Source: Heloderma charlesbogerti
Taxonomy: Eukaryota; Chordata; Lepidosauria; Squamata; Helodermatidae
Reading direction: 5' to 3'
Length of the DNA: 64,000 bases
Assembly (NCBI GenBank): GCA_026122225.1
Contig: JANEZZ010002886.1
Span: 310,001-374,000 of the forward strand
How positions within the stretch are numbered: the first letter of the stretch is position 1; every line of letters starts with the position of its first letter. The translations under genes and the position numbers were made by a program. The notes under the pieces were generated by a model. It had not been told where the DNA came from. It saw only the letters and a program-made list of their open reading frames with translations, and did not search any database. This document shows positions 11,653 to 23,256 of this stretch, piece after piece.

Positions 11653-11877
11653 TCTGAAATCTGAAATGACAATGTTTTGATAGCATAAATGCTTTAAAAT
11701 ATCAAACCTTTTCATCCCCCCTTTTTTCTGCTGGTCTAAAGTATTATACTTTCTTTCTGTAGATTATGACTTGGGCTCTCTACAGCTATTCAAGATGTGG
11801 ACCAGGCTGTAATAACATTAATAAGCCAAATGTTCCCAAAGCTTCTGTGCAAAGCCAAATCTGACAGGATATTTGGG
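11653..11877. other. Unassigned short stretch
   Basis: Nothing recognised between two small repeats. Confidence 0.4.
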
Positions 11878-11950
11878 CTGCAATCCTGTGCATATTTCCT
11901 TGGGAATAAGCCCTATGAATATCATGGGACCTTTGAGTAACCATACATAC
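11878..11950. repeat. Remnant of a CAATCCTAT-type short element
   Basis: It contains 'gctgcaatcctgtgcat' followed by 'ccttgggaataagccctat', a decayed version of the ~85-bp element seen at 18111, 18971 and 23045. The other terminus is lost. Confidence 0.45.
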
Positions 11951-12343
11951 GTCAGGCTGGTGGGCACCAATTTGGCGGAAGTTAGTTCCACCTATGTTTC
12001 GTAGAAATCCATGAAACAAGTTAGTCACAACATAGTCAAGTCTCAATTCAGTGAAACCTAAGGCAAATATTTTGTCTGCATTTGGAGCCAACACCTATAG
12101 TATCTGCGAAGGCTGGTGCAAACATGGACTGGCTATAGTAAATACTAAAGGAAATGAGGTCATTGTAAGAAGATAGAACTACCCATTTAACTGAATTTTA
12201 CAATCAAGATCAATTTTTGAATCCAGAACTTGCCCAGGGTTCTCCGTTGCCTTTATGTTGTACAATAGTTCTGTGAAACTTACATGGAAGTAGAGAACCA
12301 GAAACAGTAAACTCAATTTTTTTTCAGAGGGATAGCCAAGTTA
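11951..12343. other. Unassigned stretch
   Basis: No recognised gene or repeat. Confidence 0.45.
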
Positions 12344-12620
12344 GGGCACAATCCTATCTAGATAGGTGGCCGCCTCCGAACTCAGAGGCGACCGCCTATC
12401 CAAAGCAGGGCAGGAGAAGCACCGGGGGTGGGGGGGTCATTCCCTCTGCGCCTCTCCTGCAGTTTCTTCTAGATGGCTGTTTTCGGCTGTCTAGCTGCGG
12501 GGGGGCCGAGCGAGAGAGGAGGCTGCTGTACAACACATAGGATGTGTTGTACAGGCAGATCCACTCTCCCCACTCCAGAACGCCCCCAGCCATGCCCCTT
12601 TTTAGCCGCTCCGCGCTCTG
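12344..12620. mobile_element. GC-rich CAATCCTAT element, second copy (3'-truncated)
   Basis: It starts AGGGCACAATCCTAT and then follows the element at 2363 block by block: 'gataggtggccgcctc', 'aggcgaccgcctatcc', 'gggcaggagaagcac' and 'ggaggctgctgtacaacaca'. It ends at the boundary with the hairpin element at 12621 and lacks the matching right terminus. This suggests the neighbour inserted into it or replaced its end. Confidence 0.65.
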
Positions 12621-12795
12621 TCTGTTGCAGCAAAAACAACTAAGAAAGTTGTGGCACCTTAAATGCTAACAAATGTATTTATTCTGGCATAAGTGTTTGT
12701 GGACACTGTCTGATGAAGTGGACAGTGTCCTCGAAAGCTTATGCCAGAATTCATTAGTTAGTCTTTTAGGTGCCACAAGACTCTTCATTGTTTTC
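12621..12795. mobile_element. Fold-back MITE with nested perfect stems
   Basis: GGACACTGTC (12701-12710) pairs exactly with GACAGTGTCC (12721-12730) around a 10-base loop. Outside this ATTCTGGCATAAG (12681-12693) pairs with CTTATGCCAGAAT (12738-12750), and the outer 'ttgtggcacctt' pairs with 'aggtgccacaag'. Thus most of the element folds into one long hairpin. Elements with 'ggtgccacaag' blocks are common in reptile genomes, and I class it as a non-autonomous DNA transposon, possibly hAT-like. A degenerate relative lies at 1276. Confidence 0.65.
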
Positions 12796-13640
12796 ATTTT
12801 TTAAAAAAAAGTTGTTCCAGTTAACAAGCCCTGACCCGAGTCTTGTCTCACTCCCAGAATGAACATATGGTAAAACCATTGAGAGAACAGGTTTAAGAAC
12901 CTAATAATGTAAAGAAAATGTTGCTGTCAACACTTGTGCCTCACATAAAATGGTGAACACTTTAAAGTCTTGGAAAATGCTTTTAAATGTATTTGATTTT
13001 GTTTCCAGAAATGTTACCATCTTTATCCAATCTATGTTCCTCTAATGACAAAGCAGGAATTCAGTTAGATTTTCGGACATTGTGGACTTCATAGATTTCA
13101 AAAGGAAGCAGAACACACTCCTTGTAAGAGTATTTGAACATAGGAAGAAATAACAGCTGGATGCTGATGCTTCCCTTTTTGAAATCAGGAAAACATCAAG
13201 GGCCATTGATTGGAAGACAAAACATAAACCAGGGGTGATCAATAAAGACCAAGTCACTGTGAACACAGGAAAAATTGTGTAGTGCTGCCTGGCATCTAAT
13301 GGAGCTAACACAACAACATTGATAACATATTTTTTTTTACAAAGCTGATAGTCTCTTGAAGAAGCTTATGGCATTTAAACCCATTGCATAGAAATGTCAT
13401 GGTAATTTATGATAATTAATATGACTATTGGTAGAATCTGGAATTTTTAAAGGCCAAACTCTTTTCATATACAATGCTGGGATCTTTTGATACAGGCAGT
13501 TGTCTTAACACTATTAGTGGGAAGTGTCTGGAAACATTCATTCTTGATGCCAATGAATCATACTGCAAATTCTCTAATTGTATATGAAGTAGCAGTGTCA
13601 GGGCAGTGGTTCCCATTGACTTTAATATTTAAAAGGTTCA
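12796..13640. other. Unassigned stretch
   Basis: No gene or repeat recognised. Open frames here lack exon borders or known motifs. Confidence 0.45.
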
Positions 13641-13781
13641 TTTCATTCTTAGACAGAAAAAAGTCCTACAAATCCCAGCATTCCTTCGCCAGCATGGCTG
13701 GCTAGAGAATGCTGGGAGCTGTAGCACTTTTGTTTGTTTAAACATGCATAGGATTGGTTTAAACATGCGTAGGATTGCACC
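13641..13781. mobile_element. Fold-back element of the 'tgcatgtttaga' family, copy 1
   Basis: The left half has 'agacagaaaaaagtcctaca' and 'cccagcattcc'; the right half has the inverse 'gaatgctggga' and then 'taaacatgcataggattg', so the unit is a hairpin centred near 13700. The right terminus is tandemly repeated ('aaacatgca/cgtaggattg' twice). Related copies are at 22654 and 24594. Confidence 0.65.
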
Positions 13782-15002
13782 CTGAGTATCTGTGCAGTTG
13801 TCTAGATTACAACGAATTACCCCAATTTAGAAAGAGACAGTTGTGAGTATAAACTGTCTTCCATGCACATCTGGGTGTACACTCCCATCTTTATCCAGAC
13901 CACACTGAACTGGCCGATGCCTCTTTTTTCTCTTTTAAATGGGGGTGCGCATCTAGAATTGGTTGGGGCTGCCAGTTGTTACATGTGATTGGTTTTCTGC
14001 AACTACAACTGGATCTGAATACATCATCTGTAGCCACTCTCTCGAGTCTAGAGCTTCTGTCAAATCCTTTCAAATAACCTTTAAGCAGACTGCCGCTTCT
14101 GGATTATGATGGCATCACTTTTGGTATAGCCACTGATTAGTTTAATATAGTGCAGGAGCTGTGACGGGATCCTCACCCACGAGTTGCACCTTACCTGTTG
14201 CAGTTCTTCCTATTTTATTGTGCTAATTTTTTCACCATATGTTTAGGTTGCATTTTTGTATTTTAAATTCTTCTTTAAAAGGATGGCAGTTAAAAGAAAA
14301 AGAATTGTCCTGTACATCTAGAGTTGTAGCATTCTAGATGAAAGTATATAAGCAGGCTGTTTCTCACAGGAAGTTACATTATTACTAATATATGAAGCAC
14401 TTTAGTTGGTTGTACACTGCATTGTGGACATCTGTATGGAAATGAGGCTAAGAGATGTGTGAGTCCTTCCTTGCATGAAATGAACCTGTTATTTTTTCCT
14501 TATTTCCTCCAGAGCCTGGAGAATGTATTCCTGCTTTCTCAAGTCCTATTCTGTAATTTTGCTGGTTGTTGCTCATTTCTGTATATATTCGTATGCATTG
14601 CCGACCCTTTGCCTACAGGGCTGCTTTTGCCTCTTTATTTATTGTGGGTTGTGCTGGTTGCTCAATATGCAAACATTTGAGATGAGTGGGGATTGGAGTC
14701 ATAGCTGCTGACAAGCCACTGAAAGCAGGCAGACCTGCAAAGGTATAGGACATTATTATGTATGTTACTTGCAAATTCCTTGGGAAGCAGAAGAGGCTGA
14801 ATGGTAATGACTTAACCAGGGTTGTCCAAGAATCTTCATGTGTGAACAGAGAGATGAATCTGGATTTCCCCCATCCAGACCCAATATTCTCTCAACTACA
14901 CATTATCTCTTAAATTTTATGATTTAAATAGTTAGTTACATATGCCCAGGCAATACACTTGTGCGTATGTTAGACACAGGTATGAACCTACCCTTACATT
15001 AC
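13782..15002. other. Unassigned stretch
   Basis: No gene, SINE or LINE recognised. AT-rich with short open frames only. Confidence 0.45.
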
Positions 15003-15432
15003 AATCATCATCTCCTCCAGGTGCCTCCTCTGAGCGAAGTTCAGAGGACGGAAACAAGGGAGAAGGCCTTCTTGGTGGTGGCCCCGATTGTGACGCCCTC
15101 CCCACTGAGGTCTGCCTGGCACCAACATTGTCAGCCTTTCAGTGCCAGGTTAAGACGATCATCTATTTCCAGGCATTTGACAGCGTATGGTATGGGGGTG
15201 GGACTTGATGGCCTTGTAGGCCCCTTCCAACCCTACTATTCTATGATTCTATATAGTTTCAACTGGTTCTAGGATTTCTATTGTTGAGTGTTTAAAATTG
15301 TTTTGTAAATGATTTTTTATATTATGTTTTATATCGTACTTTTAAGGTTTTAATCTTTTGTAAACTGCCCAGAGAGCTTTGGCTATTGGGTGGTATAGAA
15401 ATGTAATAAATAAATAAATATAGAAATGTGGT
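15003..15432 (+). mobile_element. L2-type LINE 3' fragment carrying a nested CR1 tail
   Basis: It begins with the L2 C-terminal block 'gagaaggccttcttggtggt' and ends 'gcccagagagctttggctat', 'gggtggtatagaaatg' and TAAA repeats, as in the copies at 5878 and 4725. A CR1 3' terminus interrupts it at 15190-15253. Orientation is plus. Confidence 0.75.
15190..15253 (+). mobile_element. CR1 3' terminus nested in L2 fragment
   Basis: It contains 'tgatggccttgtaggcccc', 'ttccaaccctactattct' and the 8-bp-type tandem end 'attctatgattctat', the diagnostic CR1 3' end. Only the last ~60 bp are present. Confidence 0.7.
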
Positions 15433-15732
15433 AAATAAAAAGATCATAGGAATGCTCCTTTGCATTTGCCAGGCAATCTATTTTGTGAATAATGTTAGGC
15501 CCTTAAATGTCCTCAGGATGTACCCCTCTTGTCTCTTCCTCATCCCATGGTGCAGCAGTTTAGTTTAAGCAGGGACTGCAGGACTGAGCTTTGAAAGTGT
15601 AATATACAGTGTTCCAGACAATGAATGACCTAAAATTACATGCCATATGCATATTAATCTGCTTTGTAAGGATAATAGGAAGGTGCATACTTATCCTTCC
15701 AACCCACGGGTTGAATTTAGTCATATTTGGAG
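15433..15732. other. Unassigned stretch
   Basis: About 300 bp between two LINE fragments; nothing recognised. Confidence 0.4.
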
Positions 15733-16643
15733 TAGAATCATAGAGTCATAGAACAGTAGGGTTGGAAGGCGCCTACAAGACAATCGAGTCCAACCCCCTG
15801 CTCAGTGCAGGAATCCAAGTCAGAGCATCCCTGACAGATGGCTGTCCAGCCTCATCTTGAAGGCCTCCAGTGTGGGAGAGCCCACCACCTCCCCAGGTCA
15901 TTGGTTCCATTGTCGTATTGCTTTAACAGTCAGGAAGTTTTTCCTGATGTTCAGCCGGAATCTGGCTTCCTGTAACTTGAGCCCATTATTCCATTGTCCT
16001 GCACTCTGAGATGATCGAGAAGAAATCCTGGCCTTCCTCTCTGTGACAACCTTTCAAGTACTTGAAGAGCACTATCCTATCTCCCCTCAGTCTTCTCTTC
16101 TGAAGGCTAAACATGCCCAGTTCTTTCAGTCTCTCCTCATAGGGCTTTGTTTCCAGTCCCCTGATCATTTTTGTTGCCCTCCTCTGAACCCTCTCCAGTT
16201 TGTCTGCATCCTTCTTAAGGTGTGGTGCCCAATACTGGACACAGTACTCCAGATGAGGCCTAACCAGTGCTGAGTAGAGGGGAACTAGTACTTCCCGGGA
16301 TTTGGAAGCTATGCTTCTATTAATGCAGCCCAAAAGAGCATTTGCCTTTTTTGCAGCCATATCACATTGTTGGCTCATATTCAGCTTGTGATCGACAACA
16401 ATTCCAAGATCCTTCTCACTTGTAGTGTTGTTGAGCCACGTATCCCCTATCTTGTAACTGTGCATTTGGTTTCTTTTTCCTAGGTGCAGAACTTGGCACT
16501 TATCCCTATTAAATGTCATTCTGTTGTTTTCTGCCCAGCGCTCCAGTCTATCCAGATCACTTTGAATTTTGTTTCTGTCTTCCAAAGTATTAGCTGTCTC
16601 ATCCAATTGTGTGTCATCTGCAAATCTGATCAGCGTTCCCTGC
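15733..16643 (-). mobile_element. CR1 LINE, 5'-truncated 3' third of ORF2
   Basis: The minus-strand frame 16687-15986 (233 aa) starts inside the reverse transcriptase at motif C ('IRFADDTQLDE') and runs through the thumb and C-terminal region: 'WAENNRMTFNRDKCQVLHLG', 'EKDLGIVVDHKLNMSQQC', 'VRPHLEYCVQYWAP', 'KLERVQRRATKMIRGLE', 'LKELGMFSLQKRRLRGDRI'. These are hallmark CR1 ORF2 blocks. The first ~20 residues come from the neighbouring MITE. The 3' UTR ends with 'tactgttctatgactctat' on the minus strand. A stop after 'SECRTME' truncates the frame, so it is non-functional. Confidence 0.9.
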
Positions 16644-16752
16644 ACCTGAGTAGACCCATTGAAATCAATAAGACTTACTTTAGTCACGACTAACTCAAGC
16701 CCATTAATTTCAATGGGTCTGCTCTATGTGTGACTAAATCTGGATCCAACCC
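16644..16752. mobile_element. Fold-back MITE with GGTTGGATCC end, cut by CR1
   Basis: 'gtagacccattgaaatcaat' (16650-16669) pairs with 'attaatttcaatgggtct' (16704-16721), and 'gacttactttagtc' pairs with 'gactaactcaagc' around 'acg'. So the element is a hairpin. One terminus 'ctggatccaaccc' is present (16739-16752); the other is lost at the CR1 junction. Its sequence contributes the start of the CR1 reading frame. Confidence 0.6.
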
Positions 16753-16983
16753 CATGAACTGTAGTTGGAGATCACATTGAGTGCCTTTCATCTATATGCA
16801 CAGTGCAATGTAGATATGCATTTTATTTATTTTGAAATAGCGTCTTGTGGTGACCACATGTGCATCCAGTCTGTGTGCATGGGAATCCATCCACAGAAGC
16901 CAGGTCCATTTCAGTTTACACATTGTATGTATAAACATAGTGGAAATATCAACAAAGTATTGCAAATACATCAAAAACCATAC

Positions 16984-16989
16984 TTTATT
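16984..16989 (-). promoter_or_regulatory. Candidate distal poly(A) signal (left copy)
   Basis: AATAAA on the minus strand, followed within 40 bases by a GT/T-rich stretch ('gtatggtttttgatgtattt'), the expected cleavage/polyadenylation context. Confidence 0.4.
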
Positions 16990-18110
16990 TTATGTATAGC
17001 AATACAATTTACATATTAAATAACACTATAATAGAATGATTTGATATACTTTTAAACATAACAAAAAGGAAATTCTTCAAGTTACAAAAAAGAAAAACAA
17101 AAAACAAAAGAATTAATAACTCCCCCCGCCCCCAACCAAACACCACATATCCCCAATGGGTCAATGAGACAAACTTATCCAGTGACTGGTTAAGTCTAAT
17201 TCCTATTGCACACACTGACAATGGAATTTAAAGAAAATCCAGCATTGACAATCACTGTCCCAAAGAAATAACATGTGCTGAATTCTTTTTGGAATGTGAT
17301 GGCATTTCACTACTTCAATACACATAAAGTATGCATTCACATATCCACCACAAAAGGAAAAAAACTATGAAGAAGTTGAAACTAGAAAAAAATTAGCTTT
17401 ATATGAAAATATAAAATTCTATGATTATATACCATAGATACAAAGTTCCCAGAAGATGCTTATTCAAGCAACAAAATATTTACAGTTTTAATGATTTCTG
17501 CTATTTAAAAATGAAAGAAATGAAAATAGTGGATAGAGATGAATACTTAGTTCTTTAGAAACAATGGCTGCTTGCTAGTTTCAAAGGTTCTAACAAAAGA
17601 AAGAAAGGTCACTACCCCAAATGTTGGAGAGTTGTGACATTTTATAAAATTGACGATCTCCTCTTTTGGAGACATGTTTATTCTTAAAACTCAAGACATT
17701 TTTCTTGAAATTAATTAATTATCCTCTGTAGAAAAGGCTTCCCTTTGCAAATATCTAACAAAAATACTAAAAACAGTTGAACAGCTAAGACAATGTCTGA
17801 GGCCAAGTCTTTTCATTGCAGTTTCTTTGTGTACTCTCTCTCTCCCCATTTGTTTTGCATGCCTTCCCTATATAGATAAGCAAAGCCAATGTAGTATACA
17901 TTGTTTATAATGGTAACCAAGAGAGAAAGCTCAAAGGATTGACAACAGCAGAGAATTCTCTCTCTAACCAAAAAGAAATGAAAAGCGGTGGATAAGCAAC
18001 AAGGCATTTCCCCTTCATATAAAATTCACTGGCACCATTTTAACATAACCACAGGAGTGGGTGGCAGAAGAGAATGAATTTTGAAAGCATGACTGCTAAA
18101 TCATTAACAG

Positions 18111-18197
18111 TGCAATTCTATACACGTCTACGCAAAAGTAGGTCCCATTGAATTCATTGGGTCTTACTTCCAGGAAACGGGGTACAGGATTGCAGCC
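18111..18197. mobile_element. Short CAATCCTAT-type element, copy 1
   Basis: ~87-bp unit starting 'tgcaattctata' and ending 'tacaggattgca', imperfect inverted termini. The interior 'gtaggtcccattgaattc' pairs with 'attgggtcttacttcc', giving a small hairpin. Further copies at 18971 and 23045. Confidence 0.55.
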
Positions 18198-18530
18198 TAA
18201 GACAACTACACTTTCCTTAATTGTTTGTTTTTCTTTAATTTTTCCACTATATTTTTTTTTGCTAAGAATTAGTATTTTTCTTTGGTAAAATTGATATCTC
18301 TACTTTAAAATACAGTAGTAGTTTAAAAGAAAACAGGTATTCATAACAAGGTCATTGTGCTGTGTCATTAAAAAGGGACAGTATTTTGATAGCATTCCAA
18401 TGAGTCTTCCTCAGAAATCATTCAGAAACCTGAAGAAGCAAACCTTGCCCATCTGATTATAACTCCAATAACTCTAGAATGGATTCTAAAAGTATGTCTT
18501 TCTACATACAGATGCACGTGCATAGACGTA

Positions 18531-18556
18531 CACACACACACACACACACACACACA
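18531..18556. repeat. (CA)13 microsatellite
   Basis: Thirteen perfect CA units. The mirrored tract in the right arm has exactly the same number of units. Confidence 0.95.
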
Positions 18557-18970
18557 ATCTTTTGCCTCATTCATAGCTTAAACAGACCCTTTGAAATGCT
18601 AAAGGATATTCGTTTCAGAAGAAACGTTTTGGTTTACCTCCTGCACTAAGCATGTGTGATGTCATTTATGCAAAATAGCTTTTCATATTAACTGCCATAA
18701 TAAACAAGTACAAAGTAAATCATGTATTTGGAGGACTAAGGCTGTAGCTGGGAATACCAATGGCTGGATATATTTTTAATAGACTCCATCCTTTCCTTTA
18801 GCTGAGGGTTCAGGACATATACATGTATTGATTTTCAGGGCCTTAGGGTGAGCAGTCCAAAATGCCCAGGGACCAATATGTTTCAGGGTATCCATGTTAC
18901 AATCCCATGTTCCCTTTGCTTTTAGATCACATGAGCAAAGCCAGGATATTCAAGCATCAGTGTTTTAACA

Positions 18971-19055
18971 GTGCCATCCTATGCATGTCTGCTTGGAAGT
19001 AAGTCTCACTGAGTTAAATGGGACTTACTCCCAGGTAAGTGTGTATAGAATTACA
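18971..19055. mobile_element. Short CAATCCTAT-type element, copy 2
   Basis: Begins 'gtgccatcctatgcatg' and ends 'gtatagaattacaggc'; internal 'gaagtaagtctcactgag' pairs with 'aatgggacttactcc'. Confidence 0.55.
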
Positions 19056-19840
19056 GGCTTAATGTTAAATTCTTTGGGAACATCTAATATTGGAAAAGAC
19101 ATATGTTTTCAAATTAATAAAAATTCAGGGATTATCACCAGGATGTCATTTTTCCCCATATGAAGTATATAGTTCTTGAGTCTACCAGGAAGTACAAGTG
19201 ACAGGATCTCATTAAAATCTGAAGCCACTAATCTGGTCATATAAATTCAGAGCTTCTGCTGATAAGCAATGCTACAATATTCCTTGGATAAACAGGTGCA
19301 AGATCTATTGCAGCTGTGGTAGAAAGGCAGGGTTGAAATGTAAAAATAAATAATAAGGAAATCATCTTTAAGCAGTTTATCTTGGAGCAACCACAAGGCC
19401 CCATCCAGGGGAAGTGAGTTGTGTTGAAATTTAATTGAAATTAATGGGACTTAAATAAATCTTGATTAACTTGTTCCATTGATTTCACTTTCAGTTACTG
19501 ACAATTGTGTTGGATGCAATTAATGCATACTTTTTGATATGTAAATAGCTGATGAGAATCATAAGCAGCTTCATGACTGGGGAGGAGTGAGTGGGAAGGC
19601 AGAGCACCTCTTTTTCTCCCCACGATGGTTCTGAAAAAAGCACTTCTCCAAAGCTGCTACTTTGATTCTTGTTGTGAACAGGGCAGGGAGAGTTGAACCC
19701 TCTATGATCCCCAAGCTGCTCAGGCTTCCCCTTTGCTGATATTTGCATACAAAAATGTGCATGCTGATTGAATACATACACTTACTGACGCATATAGTTT
19801 GGCCCTGACTTCCTCTGGATTTTAGATCATATCTTTAATA

Positions 19841-20177
19841 GAGGGATGGGCAGTGGCGGCTGGTGACTCCAGTTCTGGAGGGGCAGTAATTCCATTCTGG
19901 GTTTTAGTTACCACCAGCCCAAACTCTAAAGGTTCTGTCTAAGGTGCTGAAACCTACCCTTGAAATGTGTTCAGCACCTTGATAGCAGCTTTAGAGTTTT
20001 GGCTGGTGGTAACTAAAACCTGGAATGGAATCACTGCCCCTCCAGAACTGGAGTCACCAGCTGCCACTGGGCAACATGCTTTGGCCCACAGTTCCCATTA
20101 GCCTGCATATCTAATGGAGAGGGATCATGGGAATTGCAGGCCAAAACATCTGGAGGGCCACAAGTGGCCCATCCCTT
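19841..20177. mobile_element. hAT-like MITE interrupted by a second hairpin element
   Basis: Flanked by an exact 8-bp duplication CTTTAATA (19833-19840 and 20178-20185), the length hAT transposons generate. Termini GAGGGATGGGC and GCCCATCCCTT are inverted repeats with one mismatch and resemble the CAGGGNTGGGC ends of Charlie-type hAT elements. The body has 'tttggcccacagttcccatt' and its inverse 'catgggaattgcaggccaaa'. Removing the insert at 19851-20069 restores a continuous ~118-bp element. Confidence 0.75.
19851..20069. mobile_element. Nested palindromic MITE (CAGTGGC termini)
   Basis: The 219-bp insert starts CAGTGGCGGCTGGTGACTCC and ends with its near-exact inverse (CCAGCTGCCACTG). The pairing continues inward through 'agttctggaggggcagt' / 'actgcccctccagaact' and 'gttaccaccagcc' / 'ggctggtggtaac', so almost the entire element forms one hairpin. 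Target duplication is ambiguous (2-3 G). CAGTGG-type ends are compatible with hAT but this is inference. Confidence 0.7.
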
Positions 20178-20670
20178 CTTTAATAGGATTGCTTCAGAAC
20201 AAGCGGAGAACTGCAGCTTTTCATGTCACAGTGAATTTTTACTGTGAACCTCATTCTTAAACTTGACCCTTCTCTTCAAAAGCGTCTTTGTTATTCACCT
20301 CTTTACCTACTGAGTGCAATATTATGATATAGCCTGATTCCCATGTGAACTAAATAAAAGCAATGTTATTGAATGTTAAATGAAGTTATATACCTGTGGA
20401 TTAAGTCCTATGTAAATATGAAAGGAAAAACTGAAATGCCAATTCATATGGCATTGGCTTTGCAAACAGTCTGACGTCAGTTACGCTGGTTTAATTTTCA
20501 CTTGAGATCCACACCCAAAGACATACCTGCACAACTTGGTACACATTTTAAGGGAGCGGCTTCAGTGCAGCCAGCCAGTCTTGTCACAAACACATTCATT
20601 TTCCTCTGTGCTATCCCCTCCACAAAATCAGAAATGAAAAGTTACCAACAAATTTGACGAAACATGAAAA

Positions 20671-20686
20671 CACACACACACACACA
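20671..20686. repeat. (CA)8 microsatellite
   Basis: Eight perfect CA units, identical in number in the mirrored arm. Confidence 0.9.
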
Positions 20687-22653
20687 CGCCACTAAACACC
20701 CCTTTCACATCTTCAACCAATCATTTCTTGCCACAAAATTTGGGATGTGAAATGAGCAAAATGAATCTCATGCTCCAAAGTTGTAATTTCTTGAAGCAGT
20801 GCCCACTGCCAGCAACGGGAGCCCTGCGTTCCTGATGCCAGTGTAACCATCGGTGCCTCGCAGTCCTAGCAGAGGCAGTACAGATAATGTGACTTGAAAT
20901 GGGGCTTTATGGTGAAGTGCAGCTTCTGGAAAACCAGTCTTAGTTCTTACACAAAGCGATGGACTAATTAAACCCCTCTCTGGTGAGCTTTGTTTAATGA
21001 ATGCTATTCACTGGGAACACTCGAGCCCTCATCCGACAGCTAGAATGTGCACACAGTTCTGATATGTGCACGGAACTTGGCACGAGCGGGGGCTGCCCCT
21101 TTTGCCTCACTATCAGAGGAAGCTCCTTCTCAACGGAACTGCCAATAATGAAGCAGGATCTTCCTGTGGTTTAGGACTGTATTTTCTTGAATGCCACATT
21201 AATAATTTCAATAGCAAATTTCAAATGGGCAGCAATGTGAGAGAGGCACTTAATTGTGTGATTACAAACAATTACAAGCAACAGCTCAGTGGATAAATTT
21301 CAGAGCAGCTGTCGCTTTGCTGGACAATTTCCCTGCTATGTTGATACTTTTCACACCCTTTTACGAGGGCGTTATTATAAGTATTATAAGAAATAAGCAT
21401 TTATTTAAGAAAATACAGTATTTGAATTTGATTGTGGAGGGAACAGGAGACAAATATACATGCACCAGCTCCTGCGTCAGTAGCAACAATGTCAAATTCT
21501 TCTGTTTAAAGTCACCCAGATTACTTGAACTTTAGTGGTGAAGTGTTTCAAATGTGTAGCTGTCTGGTGCAATCCAGATTTTGTCCATATGAAGAAATCC
21601 ATAAAAACAAAAGGAGATAAATTCAACAGGTTGAATTTGACAGAGCTCCTTTTTTTGGTAAATGGAGTGATGGCCATTTATGTCAGTTTGCCCTGAATGC
21701 TTGTACATTTTATTTTGAATAAATATTTAATGCCCTAATTTATTATCTCATACATTTGCAGAGAGAACAACTGAAATAATTCCCTAAAGAAGGAAGTGGT
21801 CTTGCCCTGTAGATGTCAACACTGTAATTTAAACCTGGCTGTACACTGCAGTGATAAGAATGCCAAATATTTGCATAGCAACTCATGTAATATTATATAA
21901 CATTTTTTTGTAGCAGTGGCTGGGACGGTTTAATGCAAATAATTCCATAAGTGATGGTGCCTTTCCTTACCAAATGTTAGAATTTTCAGTGGTGGTTTGG
22001 TTGGTTTAAGAGGAGCTATTCAGGGTGGGCTTGGCTCCAGGGAAGAGATACGGAGGTCTAGGATATACAGTGCCCTTGTTATCACTGAAGTTAGTAAACC
22101 TGTGTTAAGGATGTACCATTTCAGAGTTGGGGCTCACATGACAGGGAAAGAAATGCCCTGCTGCCCTGCACCTGCAGAATGAGAGGTCAAGAAGAAAGCT
22201 AGGCTAGAACTCTTCTGCCTGACCTCTAATTGTCTATGGGCAGGGAATATTTATTTTTGTAGGGAGCAATATTTAATTACCTGAGTCCCCACCTGCAGTC
22301 GGAAGTGGTACAACCCAGACAATTTACCATTCCAGGGATAAGTAGACCAGTGGCTGATCCTGGATTTCCTCACACATAGGGACACTTCCACCACTGACAC
22401 CTAGTGCAGATGTAAGTGGTAGATAGAAGCTTTAGGCAGGGGGAGCCTCAACCTGGGTCTCTAAGGCCAGCCATTTTGTATCTAAATGTTTTTATATGTA
22501 GGCACGTTTTCTTCACTAAGCTGAATTGGAGACAAAGTAAAGTGAATTCCAAAAAGAAGGGGTCCTTTTTAAGCAAACCTGTCCAAACTTCGAGCACAAG
22601 CCGCTTATACTGGACTAACCTGGCCAGCCACAGTATGAGAGTTATGCATTTTA

Positions 22654-22766
22654 GGGCACAATCCTATGCATGTTTAGACAGAAAAAAGTCCTACAGCTCC
22701 CAGCATTTCCCAACCAGACTTTTTAAAAGACCTTTTTTCTCTCTAAACATGCATAGCATTGCATCT
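22654..22766. mobile_element. Fold-back element of the 'tgcatgtttaga' family, copy 2
   Basis: Best copy: GGGCACAATCCTATGCATG at the left end, TAAACATGCATAGCATTGC at the right end. Adjacent 'aaaaaagtcctacagctccc' and 'aaaaagaccttttttctctc' regions are partly complementary. Confidence 0.7.
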
Positions 22767-23044
22767 GTAGCCATTAAAACCAGTGTTGATAGGTCCACTC
22801 TGTAATCTTTCTTCTGACTGCAGATGAATTTGGCAATGTAACCAAGTATCTCATCAGAATTTAATTCATTTCCCATTCTTGCAGTGTAAATAAAAAGTAG
22901 TGCAAGGGAACCATCCACACCTAACTGATTTGCACAGAATGTGGTTTGGAAAACATAGCAGTTTTAAGTAATTTGAAACAAAAACTTACAAGTGTTAAGT
23001 GAATGAATGGAAATGGGTTTTCTTGGGTTTGAAAGAAATTAAGA

Positions 23045-23120
23045 CTACAATCCTATATGCACTTAACTAGGAGTAAGGCTCAGTAGGTCTTACTTTGAGT
23101 ACATATGTATAGGATTGCAC
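23045..23120. mobile_element. Short CAATCCTAT-type element, copy 3
   Basis: Begins 'tacaatcctatatgcac' and ends 'gtataggattgca'; interior 'gagtaaggct' / 'ggtcttactttgagt'. Confidence 0.55.
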
Positions 23121-23250
23121 TGTAGGACAGTATAATACAATGTATAGTATATGGGAATGAATATATGAAATCAGGAGGTGTGTTCTAAACAATTAATTTG
23201 GTTCCCCCCCCAAAAAAGAGGAAGAGTGTAATGTTATAGGTAGTTTTTTT

Positions 23251-23256
23251 TTTATT
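23251..23256 (-). promoter_or_regulatory. Candidate proximal poly(A) signal (left copy)
   Basis: AATAAA on the minus strand about 1.08 kb past the stop, but followed directly by an A run, so an A-tail remnant of a retroelement is equally possible. Confidence 0.25.

Noticed and set aside
11786..12094. 102-codon minus-strand frame as a gene
   Set aside because: It overlaps a decayed short element and has no recognisable domain or exon flanks.
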